A DNA stretch of 64,000 bases. Source: Acetivibrio clariflavus DSM 19732 (GTDB lineage: Bacteria > Bacillota > Clostridia > Acetivibrionales > Acetivibrionaceae). Made by a program: the position numbers and the translations under genes. The notes beneath the pieces were generated by a model. That model did not search any database and was not told the origin of the DNA. It saw nothing but the letters and a program-made list of their open reading frames with translations. Positions 51,794-62,291 of this stretch are shown here, one piece after another; position 1 is the stretch's first letter, and every line of letters starts with the position of its first letter. The DNA is taken from positions 2,170,118-2,234,117 of the forward strand of contig NC_016627.1 of assembly GCF_000237085.1 (NCBI RefSeq), written 5' to 3'.

Positions 51794-52528
51794 TTATTTT
51801 CCCTTGTTCAAACCTCTCGAAAGAATTTCCTGTGCCTTTTTCACCTCTTTGACATCCGGTTCCCTTACACCATTAAGTTCATATTCACATCCCATCTTCC
51901 CCCATTTATAGGCACCCATACTGTGATACGGAAGTACTTCAATTTTTTCAACGCTTTTCAGTTCTTTAATAAACTGTGCCGTTTTTTCCAAATCCTCCAT
52001 ATCGTCAGTAAAACCCGGCAGCAAAACATACCTTATCCATATAGGTATTCCCTTTGACGAAACATATAAGGCAAATTCTCTGCACTTGGTGTTTTCTACC
52101 CCTGTTATCCGTTTATGCATTTCTTCATCAATATGCTTTATATCCAGCAATACCAGGTCGGTGTATTCCAGTAATCCCCTAACCTTTTCTATAGAAACAA
52201 AACCGCTGGTATCTAACGCTGTGTGAACACCGAGTTTTTTAGCCTGTTTAAACACTTCACATACAAATTCCGCCTGAAGCGTCGGCTCTCCTCCGGTTAC
52301 AGTTATACCTCCACCGGAAAAATTTATATAGTTTTTATATTTCATCAGTTCATCAATTATTTCTTCCGGAGTATACAGTTTTCCCCTGTTCGTATCCCAT
52401 GTATCTCTGTTATGACAGTAAATACACCTTAAAGGGCAGCCCTGCATAAAAACCAAAAATCTTATTCCGGGGCCGTCTAATGTTCCAAAGGATTCAAAAG
52501 AGTGAACCCTGCCTTTAATCTCAGCCAT
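51794..52528 (-). CDS. pflA: Pyruvate formate-lyase activating enzyme
   Basis: 244 residues, radical SAM. QGCPLRCIYCHNRDTWD holds the CxxxCxxC cluster, and YINFSGGGITVTGGEPTLQ has the GGE-type SAM-binding motif. It installs the glycyl radical in PflB. It is 18 bases downstream of pflB on the same strand. Confidence 0.95.
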   Translation of the reverse strand: MAEIKGRVHSFESFGTLDGPGIRFLVFMQGCPLRCIYCHNRDTWDTNRGKLYTPEEIIDELMKYKNYINFSGGGITVTGGEPTLQAEFVCEVFKQAKKLGVHTALDTSGFVSIEKVRGLLEYTDLVLLDIKHIDEEMHKRITGVENTKCREFALYVSSKGIPIWIRYVLLPGFTDDMEDLEKTAQFIKELKSVEKIEVLPYHSMGAYKWGKMGCEYELNGVREPDVKEVKKAQEILSRGLNKGK

Positions 52529-52546
52529 ATCCCCTCTCCAAACACT

Positions 52547-54775
52547 CTAAATTTTCTCATGGATAGTTCTGTTTATTACATCAAGCTGCTGCTTTCTTGT
52601 AAGCTTTACAAAGTTAACTGCATAACCCGATACCCTTATGGTAAGTTGAGGATATTTCTCCGGATGCTCCATTGCGTCTAAAAGGGTTTCTTTTTCAAAC
52701 ACGTTTATATTTATATGGTGTCCACCCTGATTGAAATATCCGTCAAGCAGCGACTTAAGATTGCTGATCCTTGATTCCTCATCCCTGCCCAGGGCTTTCG
52801 GTATTATTGAAAAGGTATAGGATATTCCGTCCTGGGCATATTCATAAGGAAGTTTTGAAATTGAGCTCAATACTGCCAAAGCCCCATTTATATCACGTCC
52901 ATGCATAGGATTGGCACCCGGTGCCAAAGGTTCACCTTTCTTTCTTCCGTCGGGGGTATTTCCTGTTTTCGCACCATATACCACATTTGAGGTTATAGTC
53001 AATATTGACAATGTAGGTACTGAATCTCTGTATGTTCTTTGCTTTCTAAGTTTCTCCATAAAAGTTTTTACTAAATTCGTAGCAATTGAATCCACTCGCT
53101 CATCGTTATTTCCGAATTTAGGATAATCTCCTTCAACCTCATAGTCTACCACAAGATTGCTTTCATCCCTGATTGCCTTAACCTTTGCATACTTTATAGC
53201 GCTCAGCGAATCGGCAACCACTGACAGTCCGGCAATTCCGCATGCCATTGTCCTATAGACCTCACGATCATGAAGCGCCATTTGAAGACTCTCGTAAGCA
53301 TATTTGTCGTGCATGTAGTGAATGATATTGAGAGTATTCATATAAAGTCTGGCTACCCAATCCAATATCATGTCAAAGCGTTTCATTACCTCATCATAAT
53401 CCAGATATTCGGTTTCTATAGGTGAAAAGAGAGGCCCAATCTGTTCACCGGTAATCTCATCTCTCCCTCCGTTGATTGCATATAAAAGAGCTTTTGCCAG
53501 GTTACATCTTGCACCGAAAAACTGCATCTGTTTTCCAATTCTCATTGCCGATACACAACAGGCTATACCGTAGTCATCTCCCCAATAATGGCGCATTATA
53601 TCATCGCTTTCATATTGTATGGAACTGGTATGAATGGAGACTTTAGCACAAAATTTTTTAAATGCTTCCGGTAGATTGACAGACCATAAAACTGTCATAT
53701 TAGGTTCAGGAGCAGGTCCAAGATTAAACAGAGTATTTAAAAATCTGAAAGACGACTTTGTAACAAGGGTCCTGCCGTCTAAGGACATTCCTCCAATACT
53801 CTCGGTAACCCAGGTAGGATCCCCGCTGAAAAGCTTTTCGTATTCAGGTGTGCGTAAAAATCTGACAATCCTTAACTTTATCACCAATTGGTCTATTAGT
53901 TCCTGAGCCTCTTCCTCAGTTATCTTTCCTTCTTCCAAATCTCTTGTTATATATATATCCAAAAAAGTAGATATTCTGCCTATACTCATTGCAGCCCCAT
54001 TCTGCTCTTTTATTGCGCCAAGATACGCAAAATACAGCCACTGCACTGCTTCCTTTGCATCTTTTGCCGGTCCGGAAATGTCAAAGCCATAGCTTAAGGC
54101 CATCTCCTTAAGCGCTTTAAGACTTTTAATCTGTTCCATGACTTCTTCCCTGTCTCTGACCGTTTCATAATCAATATAATCATATTCCAGATTTTCCATT
54201 TCTTTTTCCTTTTTCTTGATTAACCTGTCCACTCCATATAGTGGAACTCTCCTGTAATCTCCAATTATCCTGCCTCTTCCGTAAGCATCGGGAAGACCGG
54301 TTATAATTCCGGCCTTTTTCGCTCTTCTCATCTCAGGTGTGTAAACATCATAAACACCTTGATTATGTGTTTTTCTAATGTCGGTAAAGATATTCACAAT
54401 ATTTGAATCTATTTTCTTACCATAGGCTTCAGCACCCTTAACTACCATTCTTATACCACCGAAAGGCATTATGGCTCGTTTTAACGGCTCATCCGTCTGA
54501 AGCCCTACAATCTTTTCCAAATCCCGGTCAATGTATCCCGGTTTATGTGAAGTTATAGTAGATACGGTTTCTGTGTCCACATCAAGAACACCTCCTTTTT
54601 CTCTCTCCTTATCCAATAATTCCGTTACTTTTTTCCAGAGTTTTTTTGTTGTTTCGGTAGGGCCTTTTAAGAAACTCTCATCGCCTTCATAAGGAGTATA
54701 ATTTAAATTAATAAAATTTCTTACATCAATTTCATCACACCAATTACCGCGTTTGAATCCGCGCCAAGCATCCAT
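52547..54775 (-). CDS. pflB: Formate C-acetyltransferase (pyruvate formate-lyase)
   Basis: 742 residues. [14 protein letters not shown] carries the Cys-Cys pair, and [12 protein letters not shown] near the C-terminus the radical glycine (RVSGYAV). It converts pyruvate and CoA to acetyl-CoA and formate under anoxic conditions. The ATG at 54775 is chosen with GGGTGATAATTG before it; a TTG one codon upstream gives the longer reading. pflB-pflA form an operon. Confidence 0.96.
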   Translation of the reverse strand: MDAWRGFKRGNWCDEIDVRNFINLNYTPYEGDESFLKGPTETTKKLWKKVTELLDKEREKGGVLDVDTETVSTITSHKPGYIDRDLEKIVGLQTDEPLKRAIMPFGGIRMVVKGAEAYGKKIDSNIVNIFTDIRKTHNQGVYDVYTPEMRRAKKAGIITGLPDAYGRGRIIGDYRRVPLYGVDRLIKKKEKEMENLEYDYIDYETVRDREEVMEQIKSLKALKEMALSYGFDISGPAKDAKEAVQWLYFAYLGAIKEQNGAAMSIGRISTFLDIYITRDLEEGKITEEEAQELIDQLVIKLRIVRFLRTPEYEKLFSGDPTWVTESIGGMSLDGRTLVTKSSFRFLNTLFNLGPAPEPNMTVLWSVNLPEAFKKFCAKVSIHTSSIQYESDDIMRHYWGDDYGIACCVSAMRIGKQMQFFGARCNLAKALLYAINGGRDEITGEQIGPLFSPIETEYLDYDEVMKRFDMILDWVARLYMNTLNIIHYMHDKYAYESLQMALHDREVYRTMACGIAGLSVVADSLSAIKYAKVKAIRDESNLVVDYEVEGDYPKFGNNDERVDSIATNLVKTFMEKLRKQRTYRDSVPTLSILTITSNVVYGAKTGNTPDGRKKGEPLAPGANPMHGRDINGALAVLSSISKLPYEYAQDGISYTFSIIPKALGRDEESRISNLKSLLDGYFNQGGHHININVFEKETLLDAMEHPEKYPQLTIRVSGYAVNFVKLTRKQQLDVINRTIHEKI

Positions 54776-54920
54776 CAATTATCACCCTTCAGCTCAGTTA
54801 TTAATATATGTTTACCAACATTGCTCGCATTATTCTTTCAGGAACACAATTTAAATTCCAGAGTATTTCTCATTAAATTTCTATATATTGCAGCTATTTT
54901 ATGCTCTTCCTTTTCATCCC

Positions 54921-54951
54921 ATAAAAAAACAACCTAAATATTTAGGCTGTT
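54921..54951 (-). terminator. Terminator of the DUF4097 lipoprotein gene
   Basis: Minus-strand arms AACAGCCTAAAT and ATTTAGGTTGTT (one G-T pair), then TTTTTTATG. It lies 30 bases past the gene. Confidence 0.82.
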
Positions 54952-54980
54952 AAAATATTAGTCTGTTTCAACAAGTAATA

Positions 54981-55835
54981 TTAGTATTTTCCAATCGAAA
55001 TTTTTCCCAAATCACTTTTAACTCTTACTTTTGGCGGCTTTCCATCATATTTTCCGTATGATTGTTCAAATCCTTTTCTTTCTAAAGTAACTTCATGCAC
55101 ATTTTTCTTAAATTCATTTTTTGTCAATTCACCCACCGTTTCAAAATCGATTTTAGTGTCAGCAGGAATCAGCAAGTCAATATGTCCTAAACTTGTGTAT
55201 AATTCATACTCTCCGTTTAAGTCAAATTCCGATTTTATACTTATATTACCCTCTTTCTTTACTACTTTTGAGCTGCCACTTATTTTTCCGCCGGATATCT
55301 TTACATTTCCCTTGTCTCCGCTAATATTCAGCACACCATCAAACCTGTTTATTTCTATATCCGTATTGTCTAGTTCAGCGTTCAAAGTCCCCCGAAAATC
55401 ATCCAAAAGTTTTATCTTTCCATTGTCAACCTTAAAATTCATATTATCTATAGACTTTGGCATATATATGGTATACTCTGCAACAGCATTGATGTTATCA
55501 CTATTTCCTCTTTTGTATATGCTTTTCAAAAACACTGTATTATCATCAGTTTTTATATCTATATCAAAGTTTCCGGGCTTTTTATCCGTTAATTCCTTTT
55601 TGAATTTACCATTTAACTTTGTTGCCATTTCAAACTTTATTTCATCCCTCTTCCAGGTATATATAGAAATATTAGCCATATCGCATGATATGTCAAAATT
55701 GAATTTTCCTCTTGCATCCACAGTCTTTTCGGAATATGAGCTTTTCTTAATCTCTATATCATTCTTCCATTGAGTAATTCCGCATGCTGAAAGTGTAAAC
55801 ATCATAAAGAATAATATAATAGCTTTATATCTCAT
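54981..55835 (-). CDS. DUF4097-type lipoprotein
   Basis: 284 residues, lipobox TLSACGI. The mature part is a repetitive beta-helix-like sequence (GKIKLLDDFRGTLNAELDNT, ISGDKGNVKISGGKISGSSK, GEYELYTSLGHIDLLIP), matching the DUF4097/adhesin-like family of cell-surface proteins. No enzymatic role is known. Monocistronic, ended by the hairpin at 54921. Confidence 0.82.
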   Translation of the reverse strand: MRYKAIILFFMMFTLSACGITQWKNDIEIKKSSYSEKTVDARGKFNFDISCDMANISIYTWKRDEIKFEMATKLNGKFKKELTDKKPGNFDIDIKTDDNTVFLKSIYKRGNSDNINAVAEYTIYMPKSIDNMNFKVDNGKIKLLDDFRGTLNAELDNTDIEINRFDGVLNISGDKGNVKISGGKISGSSKVVKKEGNISIKSEFDLNGEYELYTSLGHIDLLIPADTKIDFETVGELTKNEFKKNVHEVTLERKGFEQSYGKYDGKPPKVRVKSDLGKISIGKY

Positions 55836-55957
55836 ATTATTACCCCTTTAACGAATTAAAAATAATGTATATAAAGTATAACATTTACATTTTAAGTCTT
55901 CAAATATTTCCCATATCAACTATATCCAGTTCTTCTTCATAGAAGAAGGCATTATAA

Positions 55958-55996
55958 AACGGTCTTAAAACAGGAATTTTCCCGTTTCAGACCGTT
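55958..55996 (-). terminator. Terminator at the end of the fla/che operon
   Basis: AACGGTCT and AGACCGTT, with an inner stem from AAAC-GGGAA and TTCC-GTTT, followed on the minus strand by TTATAATG. It lies 70 bases past the last small gene at 56066. Confidence 0.8.
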
Positions 55997-56065
55997 ATTA
56001 TTTACGAAATTATTCCAAATATTTTTTTATATTGCATCAATAATTTTAGTTTAAAATCAATAATT

Positions 56066-56320
56066 TTAGTTTAAATCAGAATTTAAATTTTCTCCAGTTG
56101 TTTTATTTTCAATAGTATCATTATTTTTTGCATCTTCCGAAGGTTCTATAAGAATTACCTCTTCTTTAAAAACCATACCATACTGTCTCGCCTTTTCAAT
56201 TATTTCCTCTCTGCCCATTGTCGGCTGGTTCCCTGCCAAGTAAATTATACTTATAATGGCAGTTAATACAATACCCATTCCAATTCCAAGCAAAATACTC
56301 TTTATGTGAAATTTATGCAT
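56066..56320 (-). CDS. Small single-helix membrane protein at the end of the fla/che operon
   Basis: 84 residues with GGAGGAAAGGTA before the ATG. One membrane helix (SILLGIGMGIVLTAIISIIY), then a short soluble region (MGREEIIEKARQYGMVFKEE) with an acidic Asn-rich tail. I do not recognise the family. It follows the DUF6115-like gene closely and is probably cotranscribed. Confidence 0.7.
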   Translation of the reverse strand: MHKFHIKSILLGIGMGIVLTAIISIIYLAGNQPTMGREEIIEKARQYGMVFKEEVILIEPSEDAKNNDTIENKTTGENLNSDLN

Positions 56321-56374
56321 TACCTTTCCTCCTCAAATTATGCCTATCAAAAAACACAGCCTTTTCTACACAAA

Positions 56375-56974
56375 CTATCGATTAACCCCAAGAATAAGTT
56401 GTATTTCTCCCTTACCCATGTTCAACTTTTTTGCAATTTCGGTTTCATTAAGCCCTTTTTTGGCAAGCATTAGTACCTCATTATGTTTGCTGTTTAAGGT
56501 AACTACCTTTTCATCCGATTTTGACATGGATTTATCGTCCTCAGCTTCCATCTTTGAAACTGCAATTTCTTCATTATCGTTTACATTTACCGAATTATTT
56601 TCATCCATCGATTCATCATTGAGTACCATTGGATTTAAGTCAACAGAATTGCTGTCCAATGCTTCTTTCTTTTGAAAATTGCTAACGGCACCTATTTCTC
56701 TTTTTAAATTTTCTAAAAGCTTCTCTGCCTTAGCAAATTTTAAATCCATTTCACTATTTTTTTCTTCGACTCTTGTAATTACATAATCGGAAAATTTATT
56801 CAGTTCTTCAACCATTTCCTCTGCATCACTTATTATTTTCAGCAATTCTGCCTTTTTTTCATCCATGCGAAGTTCCATATCATAGGCCTCTTTTTTGTCA
56901 TACATAATCCATACAATGGATACAACGATAAGTACAATACCTATGAAAATTATGCTCGAATAAAAGCCAACCAT
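56375..56974 (-). CDS. DUF6115-like protein with a membrane anchor, coiled coil and C-terminal HTH
   Basis: About 199 residues, ATG at 56974 with AAGGAGAGTGCTT before it (a TTG-started frame to 56992 covers that site and is rejected). One N-terminal membrane helix, a long charged coiled coil (about 25-90), an acidic linker, and a terminal HTH-like stretch, EVLMLAKKGLNETEIAKKLN. Proteins of this plan are common near the end of clostridial flagellar operons; function unknown. Confidence 0.75.
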   Translation of the reverse strand: MVGFYSSIIFIGIVLIVVSIVWIMYDKKEAYDMELRMDEKKAELLKIISDAEEMVEELNKFSDYVITRVEEKNSEMDLKFAKAEKLLENLKREIGAVSNFQKKEALDSNSVDLNPMVLNDESMDENNSVNVNDNEEIAVSKMEAEDDKSMSKSDEKVVTLNSKHNEVLMLAKKGLNETEIAKKLNMGKGEIQLILGVNR

Positions 56975-57011
56975 AAGCACTCTCCTTAACAAAATCCTTA
57001 AAACAGTTAAG

Positions 57012-57320
57012 TTAAATCTTTATATCAATAACACTTGTTCTATCTTCTTTTGCTGAATTGCCGTTATTATTATTTTTTTTCTTTTTATTGCCTTTTTCTT
57101 TCTTTTCCTTTGACTCTTTACTTTGCCTTTCGCTGATTTTAGCCTGTTGAGCATTTTCCCTGGCATGAACTAAATTGACACTGTTTTGTGCATTCTGACG
57201 GTTTATCATAGACTGTTGCTGCTCAATCAGTTCATTTTTGTGCCTTGTTTCACTTTGAATTTTAGCCACTTCATTAACCTTTGGAATTTGTACCTGGAAA
57301 TCAACAGGCTTTATAGCCAT
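57012..57320 (-). CDS. Small Lys/Asn-rich protein in the fla/che operon
   Basis: 102 residues, ATG at 57320 with AAAGGGTGGTGTACT before it. IKPVDFQVQIPKVNEVAKIQ is a conserved-looking N-terminus, then a Gln-rich coiled region and a low-complexity tail of Lys, Glu and Asn. Such proteins recur next to DUF342 genes in clostridial motility operons. No function known. Confidence 0.7.
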   Translation of the reverse strand: MAIKPVDFQVQIPKVNEVAKIQSETRHKNELIEQQQSMINRQNAQNSVNLVHARENAQQAKISERQSKESKEKKEKGNKKKKNNNNGNSAKEDRTSVIDIKI

Positions 57321-57395
57321 AGTACACCACCCTTTCAAACAAGATACAAAAACACATCCCTTACGAACGCTTCAATACAACTTCATCAAAACTTA

Positions 57396-59021
57396 CTAGT
57401 AACTTCCAACTTTTATATCAGCACCATCCCTGTATAATGTACAGTATTTTAGATTTTCTTTTATATACATGGTGGATGTTCCGATAGAAACCTTTGTTCC
57501 GGGATATATAACATTCAAAACTTTTATCTTTCCGTTTGCTTCCTCTTGAAGCCTCTGTTCAATATCTAAAATTTCATGTCTAAGCTCGTTAACTTTATTG
57601 GAAAAATAAATTTTTGTCCTTATACTTTTAACCATCATTTCCTGTTTTTGCGGAGTTAACTGACCGGCTGCTTCAAGTTTCTTCAATATGTTAATGGCTT
57701 GATCAGCCTTCTTAATATCTTCTTCCAGTTTAACCAATTCCTCTCTGGCTCTTTTGTAGCGTTCTTTCAAGGAAGGATCTGCACCAACTTCAATTTCTGT
57801 TATGGTGGACATATACGAACCTATTACTTTTGCATTTATCTCTTTTCCAACTCTGCACACTCCGCCAATCAGAAGTCCATTTTTACCTCCAAGCTCAAGC
57901 TTGTTACCGCATTTTACTGTGCTGTGCATTATTGCTTCCGACTTAATATCCATTTTAGCCTCAATTGTGCTGTTTTCTATATATTTTGCAATTATATCTC
58001 CACCGCTTATTAAAACTCCTTTCCCCATTCCCTGCATGCCTCTTCTTAAAATTATATCCCCTCCGGCAATAATTGTTGCTGCCTCAACCACACCATATAC
58101 TTCTACCGTTCCTCCAGCTTCAATAGTAAATCCGGAGAGTACATTTCCTCTTACAACAACATTACCAATAAATTTTATATTCCCCGTTGAATTATCCACA
58201 TCTGCCGGTACTTCATAGTTTGCAAACACATTTACTTTCCCATCTATATAATTAACCTGACCATCAATTGATGCAATCAGTTTTTGTCCGTCTTCAGATA
58301 TTTCAACATTTTTTCCTTTGGGCAATATCGCCACTTTGCCATCTACAGCCGGTATTTCAGTGCCTAAAACTGTTTTCCCAGGTGTTCCCGGTTGAGGTGG
58401 AACAAGTGAACATAACACTTTGCCCTTCTGAACACTCTCAATTATGTTCAAATTTCGAAAATCAACTCTTCCATCTTCCAAAATAGTAGGTTTGGTTTCC
58501 TTACTTAAATTAAAATGAAACTCAACACTTCCGTTTTGACCGTTTATCGGCGGTGTCCCCTCAGCTACAACAATAGGCTGATGGTAAACGGGATATTTTG
58601 CAACATTTTCAATGTTGGATTGGTTTATTCCATAACATACACCATTTTTATTCAAAGCTTCCATTACATCTTGAATACTGGCATCTCTTCCTCCGTCAGG
58701 TGGAGTAATTACTATTGATGCTTTCATCTTATCCTGTGAAATAATAACACTTATCTGGGCGTCTATTTTTTCTTCCTCTTGCGGTTCAGCAATACACAAA
58801 GGTACTTTATCTGCTTTAAGACATGCCAGTTCAACAATATCCTGCTTATAATTCTTTACTTTTTTCTTGTTCAGTTTTTCAATAACTTCTTTAGATTCTA
58901 CTTTTTTTCCTTTTCCAATGGGAGGATGTACCACAAGATAAACACCGTCATTTCTATATTGCAGCTCAAAAAATCCATCATTTACACTATTTATAGAAGA
59001 ACTATGTATTTTATCCGCCAT
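57396..59021 (-). CDS. DUF342 (FapA) family protein
   Basis: 541 residues. VHPPIGKGKKVESKEVIEKL and VVIAPPDGG-like segments lie in the N-terminal half; the middle repeats GNVVVRGNVLSGFTIEAGGT and GGDIILRRGMQG are the right-handed beta-helix of FapA. A coiled coil (EELVKLEEDIKKADQAINIL, about 415-490) precedes a small C-terminal domain. FapA proteins support flagellar placement or polar assembly in other bacteria. It follows sigD. Confidence 0.88.
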   Translation of the reverse strand: MADKIHSSSINSVNDGFFELQYRNDGVYLVVHPPIGKGKKVESKEVIEKLNKKKVKNYKQDIVELACLKADKVPLCIAEPQEEEKIDAQISVIISQDKMKASIVITPPDGGRDASIQDVMEALNKNGVCYGINQSNIENVAKYPVYHQPIVVAEGTPPINGQNGSVEFHFNLSKETKPTILEDGRVDFRNLNIIESVQKGKVLCSLVPPQPGTPGKTVLGTEIPAVDGKVAILPKGKNVEISEDGQKLIASIDGQVNYIDGKVNVFANYEVPADVDNSTGNIKFIGNVVVRGNVLSGFTIEAGGTVEVYGVVEAATIIAGGDIILRRGMQGMGKGVLISGGDIIAKYIENSTIEAKMDIKSEAIMHSTVKCGNKLELGGKNGLLIGGVCRVGKEINAKVIGSYMSTITEIEVGADPSLKERYKRAREELVKLEEDIKKADQAINILKKLEAAGQLTPQKQEMMVKSIRTKIYFSNKVNELRHEILDIEQRLQEEANGKIKVLNVIYPGTKVSIGTSTMYIKENLKYCTLYRDGADIKVGSY

Positions 59022-59167
59022 TATATTCCTTCCTCCCTATCCTTAGTAGAACAAAATACTCATAATTTTATTTGAATTAAAACAATTTTCAATTTAAATA
59101 TCGCGAAAGTAAAATCTTTTCAAATTTTCCGTCATTATTCAAATCAAATAGCTAAGTCGATATATAC

Positions 59168-59938
59168 CTATTCTGATAAAATAGACCTATGACGTGCAAG
59201 TTTTCCTCGGAGTCTTAAAATAGCTTTGGTGTGCAATTGAGAAATTCTTGATTCAGAAACCTTCATTATTGCACTAATCTCCTTTAAGGTCAAATCTTCA
59301 AAATAATAGAAAGATATAACCGTTTTTTCCTTTTCCGGCAGTTTAGAAATTGCATCGGCCAAAATTTCTCTGAGTTCGGTAATCTCCATATATCCTTCAG
59401 GTCTGTCTTCCTTACTGTTTCCTGTTACACTTACCCCTACCTCATAATTTTGCTCCAGAAATTCTTCCAATGATATCAAAGATGACAGGTTAACTTCATT
59501 TAAGAGCTTATAAAACTCATCAATTGAAATATTAAGCTTGTCCGCAATTTCCTGATCTGATGCAGCATGTCCCAAATCATTTTCTACTTCAGCATAGACC
59601 CTTTCAAGTTCCTTGTTTTTCTGTCTTAATGATCTGGGTACCCAATCAAGTTCTCTAATACTGTCAATTATAGCCCCCCTAATTCTCAGTGAAGCATATG
59701 TCTCAAATTTTACCCCTTTTGTAATATCAAACTTTTCAATTGCGTCAATAAGACCAAATACACCATATCCAACAAGGTCATCATACTCAACATTTGATCC
59801 GAAGTATATACTCAGCCTTCCTGCTACATACTTTATAATGTGAGCATATTCAAGTATTAACTTTTCCTTTATAGCAGGATCTCTTGTTTCAATATACTGT
59901 TGCCACAATTCCTGTTGTTTACTGGTTGTAGCTGACAT
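59168..59938 (-). CDS. sigD: RNA polymerase sigma factor FliA/SigD (sigma-28)
   Basis: 256 residues. Region 2 (YDDLVGYGVFGLIDAIEKFD, KFETYASLRIRGAIIDSIRE), region 3 (LGHAASDQEIADKLNISID) and region 4 (KTVISFYYFEDLTLKEISAI, SESRISQLHTKAILRLR) are all present. It directs late flagellar and chemotaxis genes at promoters with GCCGATAA-type -10 boxes. It sits in the fla/che operon downstream of cheD, as in B. subtilis. Confidence 0.94.
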   Translation of the reverse strand: MSATTSKQQELWQQYIETRDPAIKEKLILEYAHIIKYVAGRLSIYFGSNVEYDDLVGYGVFGLIDAIEKFDITKGVKFETYASLRIRGAIIDSIRELDWVPRSLRQKNKELERVYAEVENDLGHAASDQEIADKLNISIDEFYKLLNEVNLSSLISLEEFLEQNYEVGVSVTGNSKEDRPEGYMEITELREILADAISKLPEKEKTVISFYYFEDLTLKEISAIMKVSESRISQLHTKAILRLRGKLARHRSILSE

Positions 59939-60080
59939 TTAAAATCCCCCATTGCCTAATATTTTATTTATTTATGTTACTTTAAATCCTTTATAATTGC
60001 CTCTTTTAATTTTCGATGCAGATAGCTGTCATTATAGAGTGAAATTTAAAAGAGGTATTAGGACAACATTGCTCATTTTA

Positions 60081-60488
60081 TTACTTACTTCTATCTTTAT
60101 TTATCTTAACACTGTTAACATTTAAGGGAGTAAACTCTTCATCATATAGTTTTTCACCTTTTTCTGTATTTATGTTGGCTTCATTTATGTTGGCTTCAGA
60201 AGTATTTTCATCCACTCTGTAATCAACAGTATGCTTCACATCTTGATTCTCGTTTTTTGCTATTTGCTCTTCTATCTTCCGTTCTTTCTCCTCCTTTTTT
60301 CTAATGTCGTCATAGAGTTTATATATAAATTCTCTTATATATAAACCCAATATAAAGAAAACAACCAAAGCTACCGACATTCTTATGTAAGTAGTTTTCG
60401 TTTCCGCACCGCTTTTGCTACTTATCAGACCAATTATTAATGCCATTGAAGCTCCTAAAATAAATGGTAACCTGTGGACGTATTCCAT
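60081..60488 (-). CDS. Small membrane protein between cheD and sigD
   Basis: 135 residues, with GAGAGGG 8 bases before the ATG. Two membrane helices (FILGASMALIIGLIS and SVALVVFFILGLYIREFIY), then a charged coiled region and a short in-frame repeat EANINEANIN. Genes of this size and place occur in clostridial motility operons, but I cannot name the family. No catalytic motif. Confidence 0.72.
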   Translation of the reverse strand: MEYVHRLPFILGASMALIIGLISSKSGAETKTTYIRMSVALVVFFILGLYIREFIYKLYDDIRKKEEKERKIEEQIAKNENQDVKHTVDYRVDENTSEANINEANINTEKGEKLYDEEFTPLNVNSVKINKDRSK

Positions 60489-60653
60489 TTGCCAAACCCT
60501 CTCTAAGGATGATTTATATTGATCTTTTCAACCAAATTAATGATTAAATTTTTATAATATTCAAAACTTGGACTAATTTATCAGTATCAATAAAACTCAA
60601 ACTATCCCTGAGAAATATAATTTAATATTCTGTTAAAACTCCGTTTAACAAAA

Positions 60654-61139
60654 TCATATTTCTTTAATTCCATAACCTATGGTTTTTACTTGTAAAATAC
60701 CTGTAGCCGAATCAAGCATAATTGTTCGTCCATAATTCCCGCCTGTATCTTCAGAAATTAGCGGAATTCTCAGTTGAGCAAGCTTTTCTTTTGCAGCAAT
60801 TACATTTCTGAGTCCTATCTTCATCAAATCTGATGACTGCGAAAAGTTGAACATCTGAGCACCGCCTGCAAGCTTAGCCACTAATTTATTCCTGTTTGCA
60901 CCCAATGCTATCATTTTGGCGACTAATGCTTCAATTGCAGTATCGACGAATTTTGCAATATTTGTTACATTCTTAGATTGAGTACTGTCAGGAAGCATAC
61001 AGTGAGCAAGCCCAATTATACCTGTTGTTTTATCATACAGAGCTATTCCAACACACGAACCCAATCCTAAAGTTACTAATACAGCCGGATGACGAGCTGC
61101 TTGCATATCAGCCATACCAACTTTAATCATATTTTCCAT
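60654..61139 (-). CDS. cheD: Chemoreceptor glutamine deamidase CheD
   Basis: 161 residues. LGLGSCVGIALYD and GLAHCMLPDS hold the catalytic Cys and His, with Thr in VTLGLGS. It deamidates receptor Gln residues and, in the Bacillus-type system, binds CheC and stimulates its phosphatase. The start overlaps the cheC stop by one base (TAATG). Confidence 0.94.
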   Translation of the reverse strand: MENMIKVGMADMQAARHPAVLVTLGLGSCVGIALYDKTTGIIGLAHCMLPDSTQSKNVTNIAKFVDTAIEALVAKMIALGANRNKLVAKLAGGAQMFNFSQSSDLMKIGLRNVIAAKEKLAQLRIPLISEDTGGNYGRTIMLDSATGILQVKTIGYGIKEI

Positions 61140-61792
61140 TAGCTTATAACTCCCAATGCTCTTAATAGCACTTCATAAGAATCCATATCTGGTACAAGGA
61201 AGAAATCTCCCAAAGCTCTTGTTTCGCCTTCAATAAATACTGTTTCAATATATAAAACGCTGTCACCAATTTTTCCAAACTCTATTGCCGGAACACTTAT
61301 AATTGCACCGGCCATATCTATAGCTATATCCGGTACAGTAGGCAGTATATTAAGTCCTGTCAATGTGGATAAAGATGAAATATAGGAACCTGCAAGAATA
61401 TTTCCCAATTCTTTCAATGCAGACATCTCTATTTCATCAAACATACAAATAATTTCATCGTTTTCTTCCGGATTATACTCACTTTTTTCATTGCTTTTAC
61501 CCATAAGCATGTTTACTAGGATGCGAGCTGCATTATTTTCCAAAATAAGCATTATGCTTCCTGTTACGTCGCCGGTCATTTTGAGCAATATGCCTACTAC
61601 AGGAAGTTCTGCTCCGCCGAACATTTCGGTTACTTCCCTAAACTCCATAACCTTAACTTTCGGTACTTCCATATCAACTTTCTTGTTGATCATCTTTGCA
61701 AGAGCGGTTGCAGCATTACCCGCTCCAATATTTCCAATCTCTTTTAATACGTCAATTTCAAAATTGTTCAGACTTCCAAAACTCATACTCAT
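61139..61792 (-). CDS. cheC: CheY-P phosphatase CheC
   Basis: 217 residues with two active-site repeats, LKEIGNIGAGNAATAL and LKELGNILAGSYISSL, which carry the ExxN signatures. It removes phosphate from CheY and works with CheD in adaptation. It lies between cheW and cheD. Confidence 0.93.
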   Translation of the reverse strand: MSMSFGSLNNFEIDVLKEIGNIGAGNAATALAKMINKKVDMEVPKVKVMEFREVTEMFGGAELPVVGILLKMTGDVTGSIMLILENNAARILVNMLMGKSNEKSEYNPEENDEIICMFDEIEMSALKELGNILAGSYISSLSTLTGLNILPTVPDIAIDMAGAIISVPAIEFGKIGDSVLYIETVFIEGETRALGDFFLVPDMDSYEVLLRALGVIS

Positions 61793-61818
61793 AATTAATA
61801 TTCTCCTAGCACTTATTT

Positions 61819-62265
61819 TTAATTGGATATATCTGCTAGCTTCTCAATATTAAGTAGAGTTACTATTCTTCCGTCAATTTTGCCCACTCCGAGAATATAG
61901 TCCATAGAAACATCGTTGGTAAAGTTTGATACGTTTTCAATAGCTTCCTCATTTAAGGTTAAAACTTCATCCACTTCATCCACTATTATTCCAAAGGAAA
62001 CATCATTAATCTTTATTATTATAATTCTCGTCTCTTCGGTCTCTTCACGGGCTTCCATTCCGAATCTGGTTCTTATATCCATTATCGGAACTATTTCTCC
62101 TCTCAAGTTTATGACACCTTTTATATAGTCAGGAGTTTTTGGAACTCTAGCGTAAGGTAACATTTTTTCAATGGTTGTTACACTGTGAATTTCTACTCCG
62201 TAGTTTTCCTTGTCTAACAGAAAAACAACATATTGTTTTCCATCAACATTAACTACTTCTCCCAT
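61819..62265 (-). CDS. cheW: Chemotaxis adaptor CheW
   Basis: 148 residues of a single CheW domain: YVVFLLDKENYGVEIHSVTT, KGVINLRGEIVPIMDIRTRF and IVDEVDEVLTL. It links receptors to CheA. It is 26 bases downstream of cheA and 26 bases upstream of cheC. Confidence 0.94.
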   Translation of the reverse strand: MGEVVNVDGKQYVVFLLDKENYGVEIHSVTTIEKMLPYARVPKTPDYIKGVINLRGEIVPIMDIRTRFGMEAREETEETRIIIIKINDVSFGIIVDEVDEVLTLNEEAIENVSNFTNDVSMDYILGVGKIDGRIVTLLNIEKLADISN

Positions 62266-62291
62266 TTAATCATCACCTCTTCATATAGCTT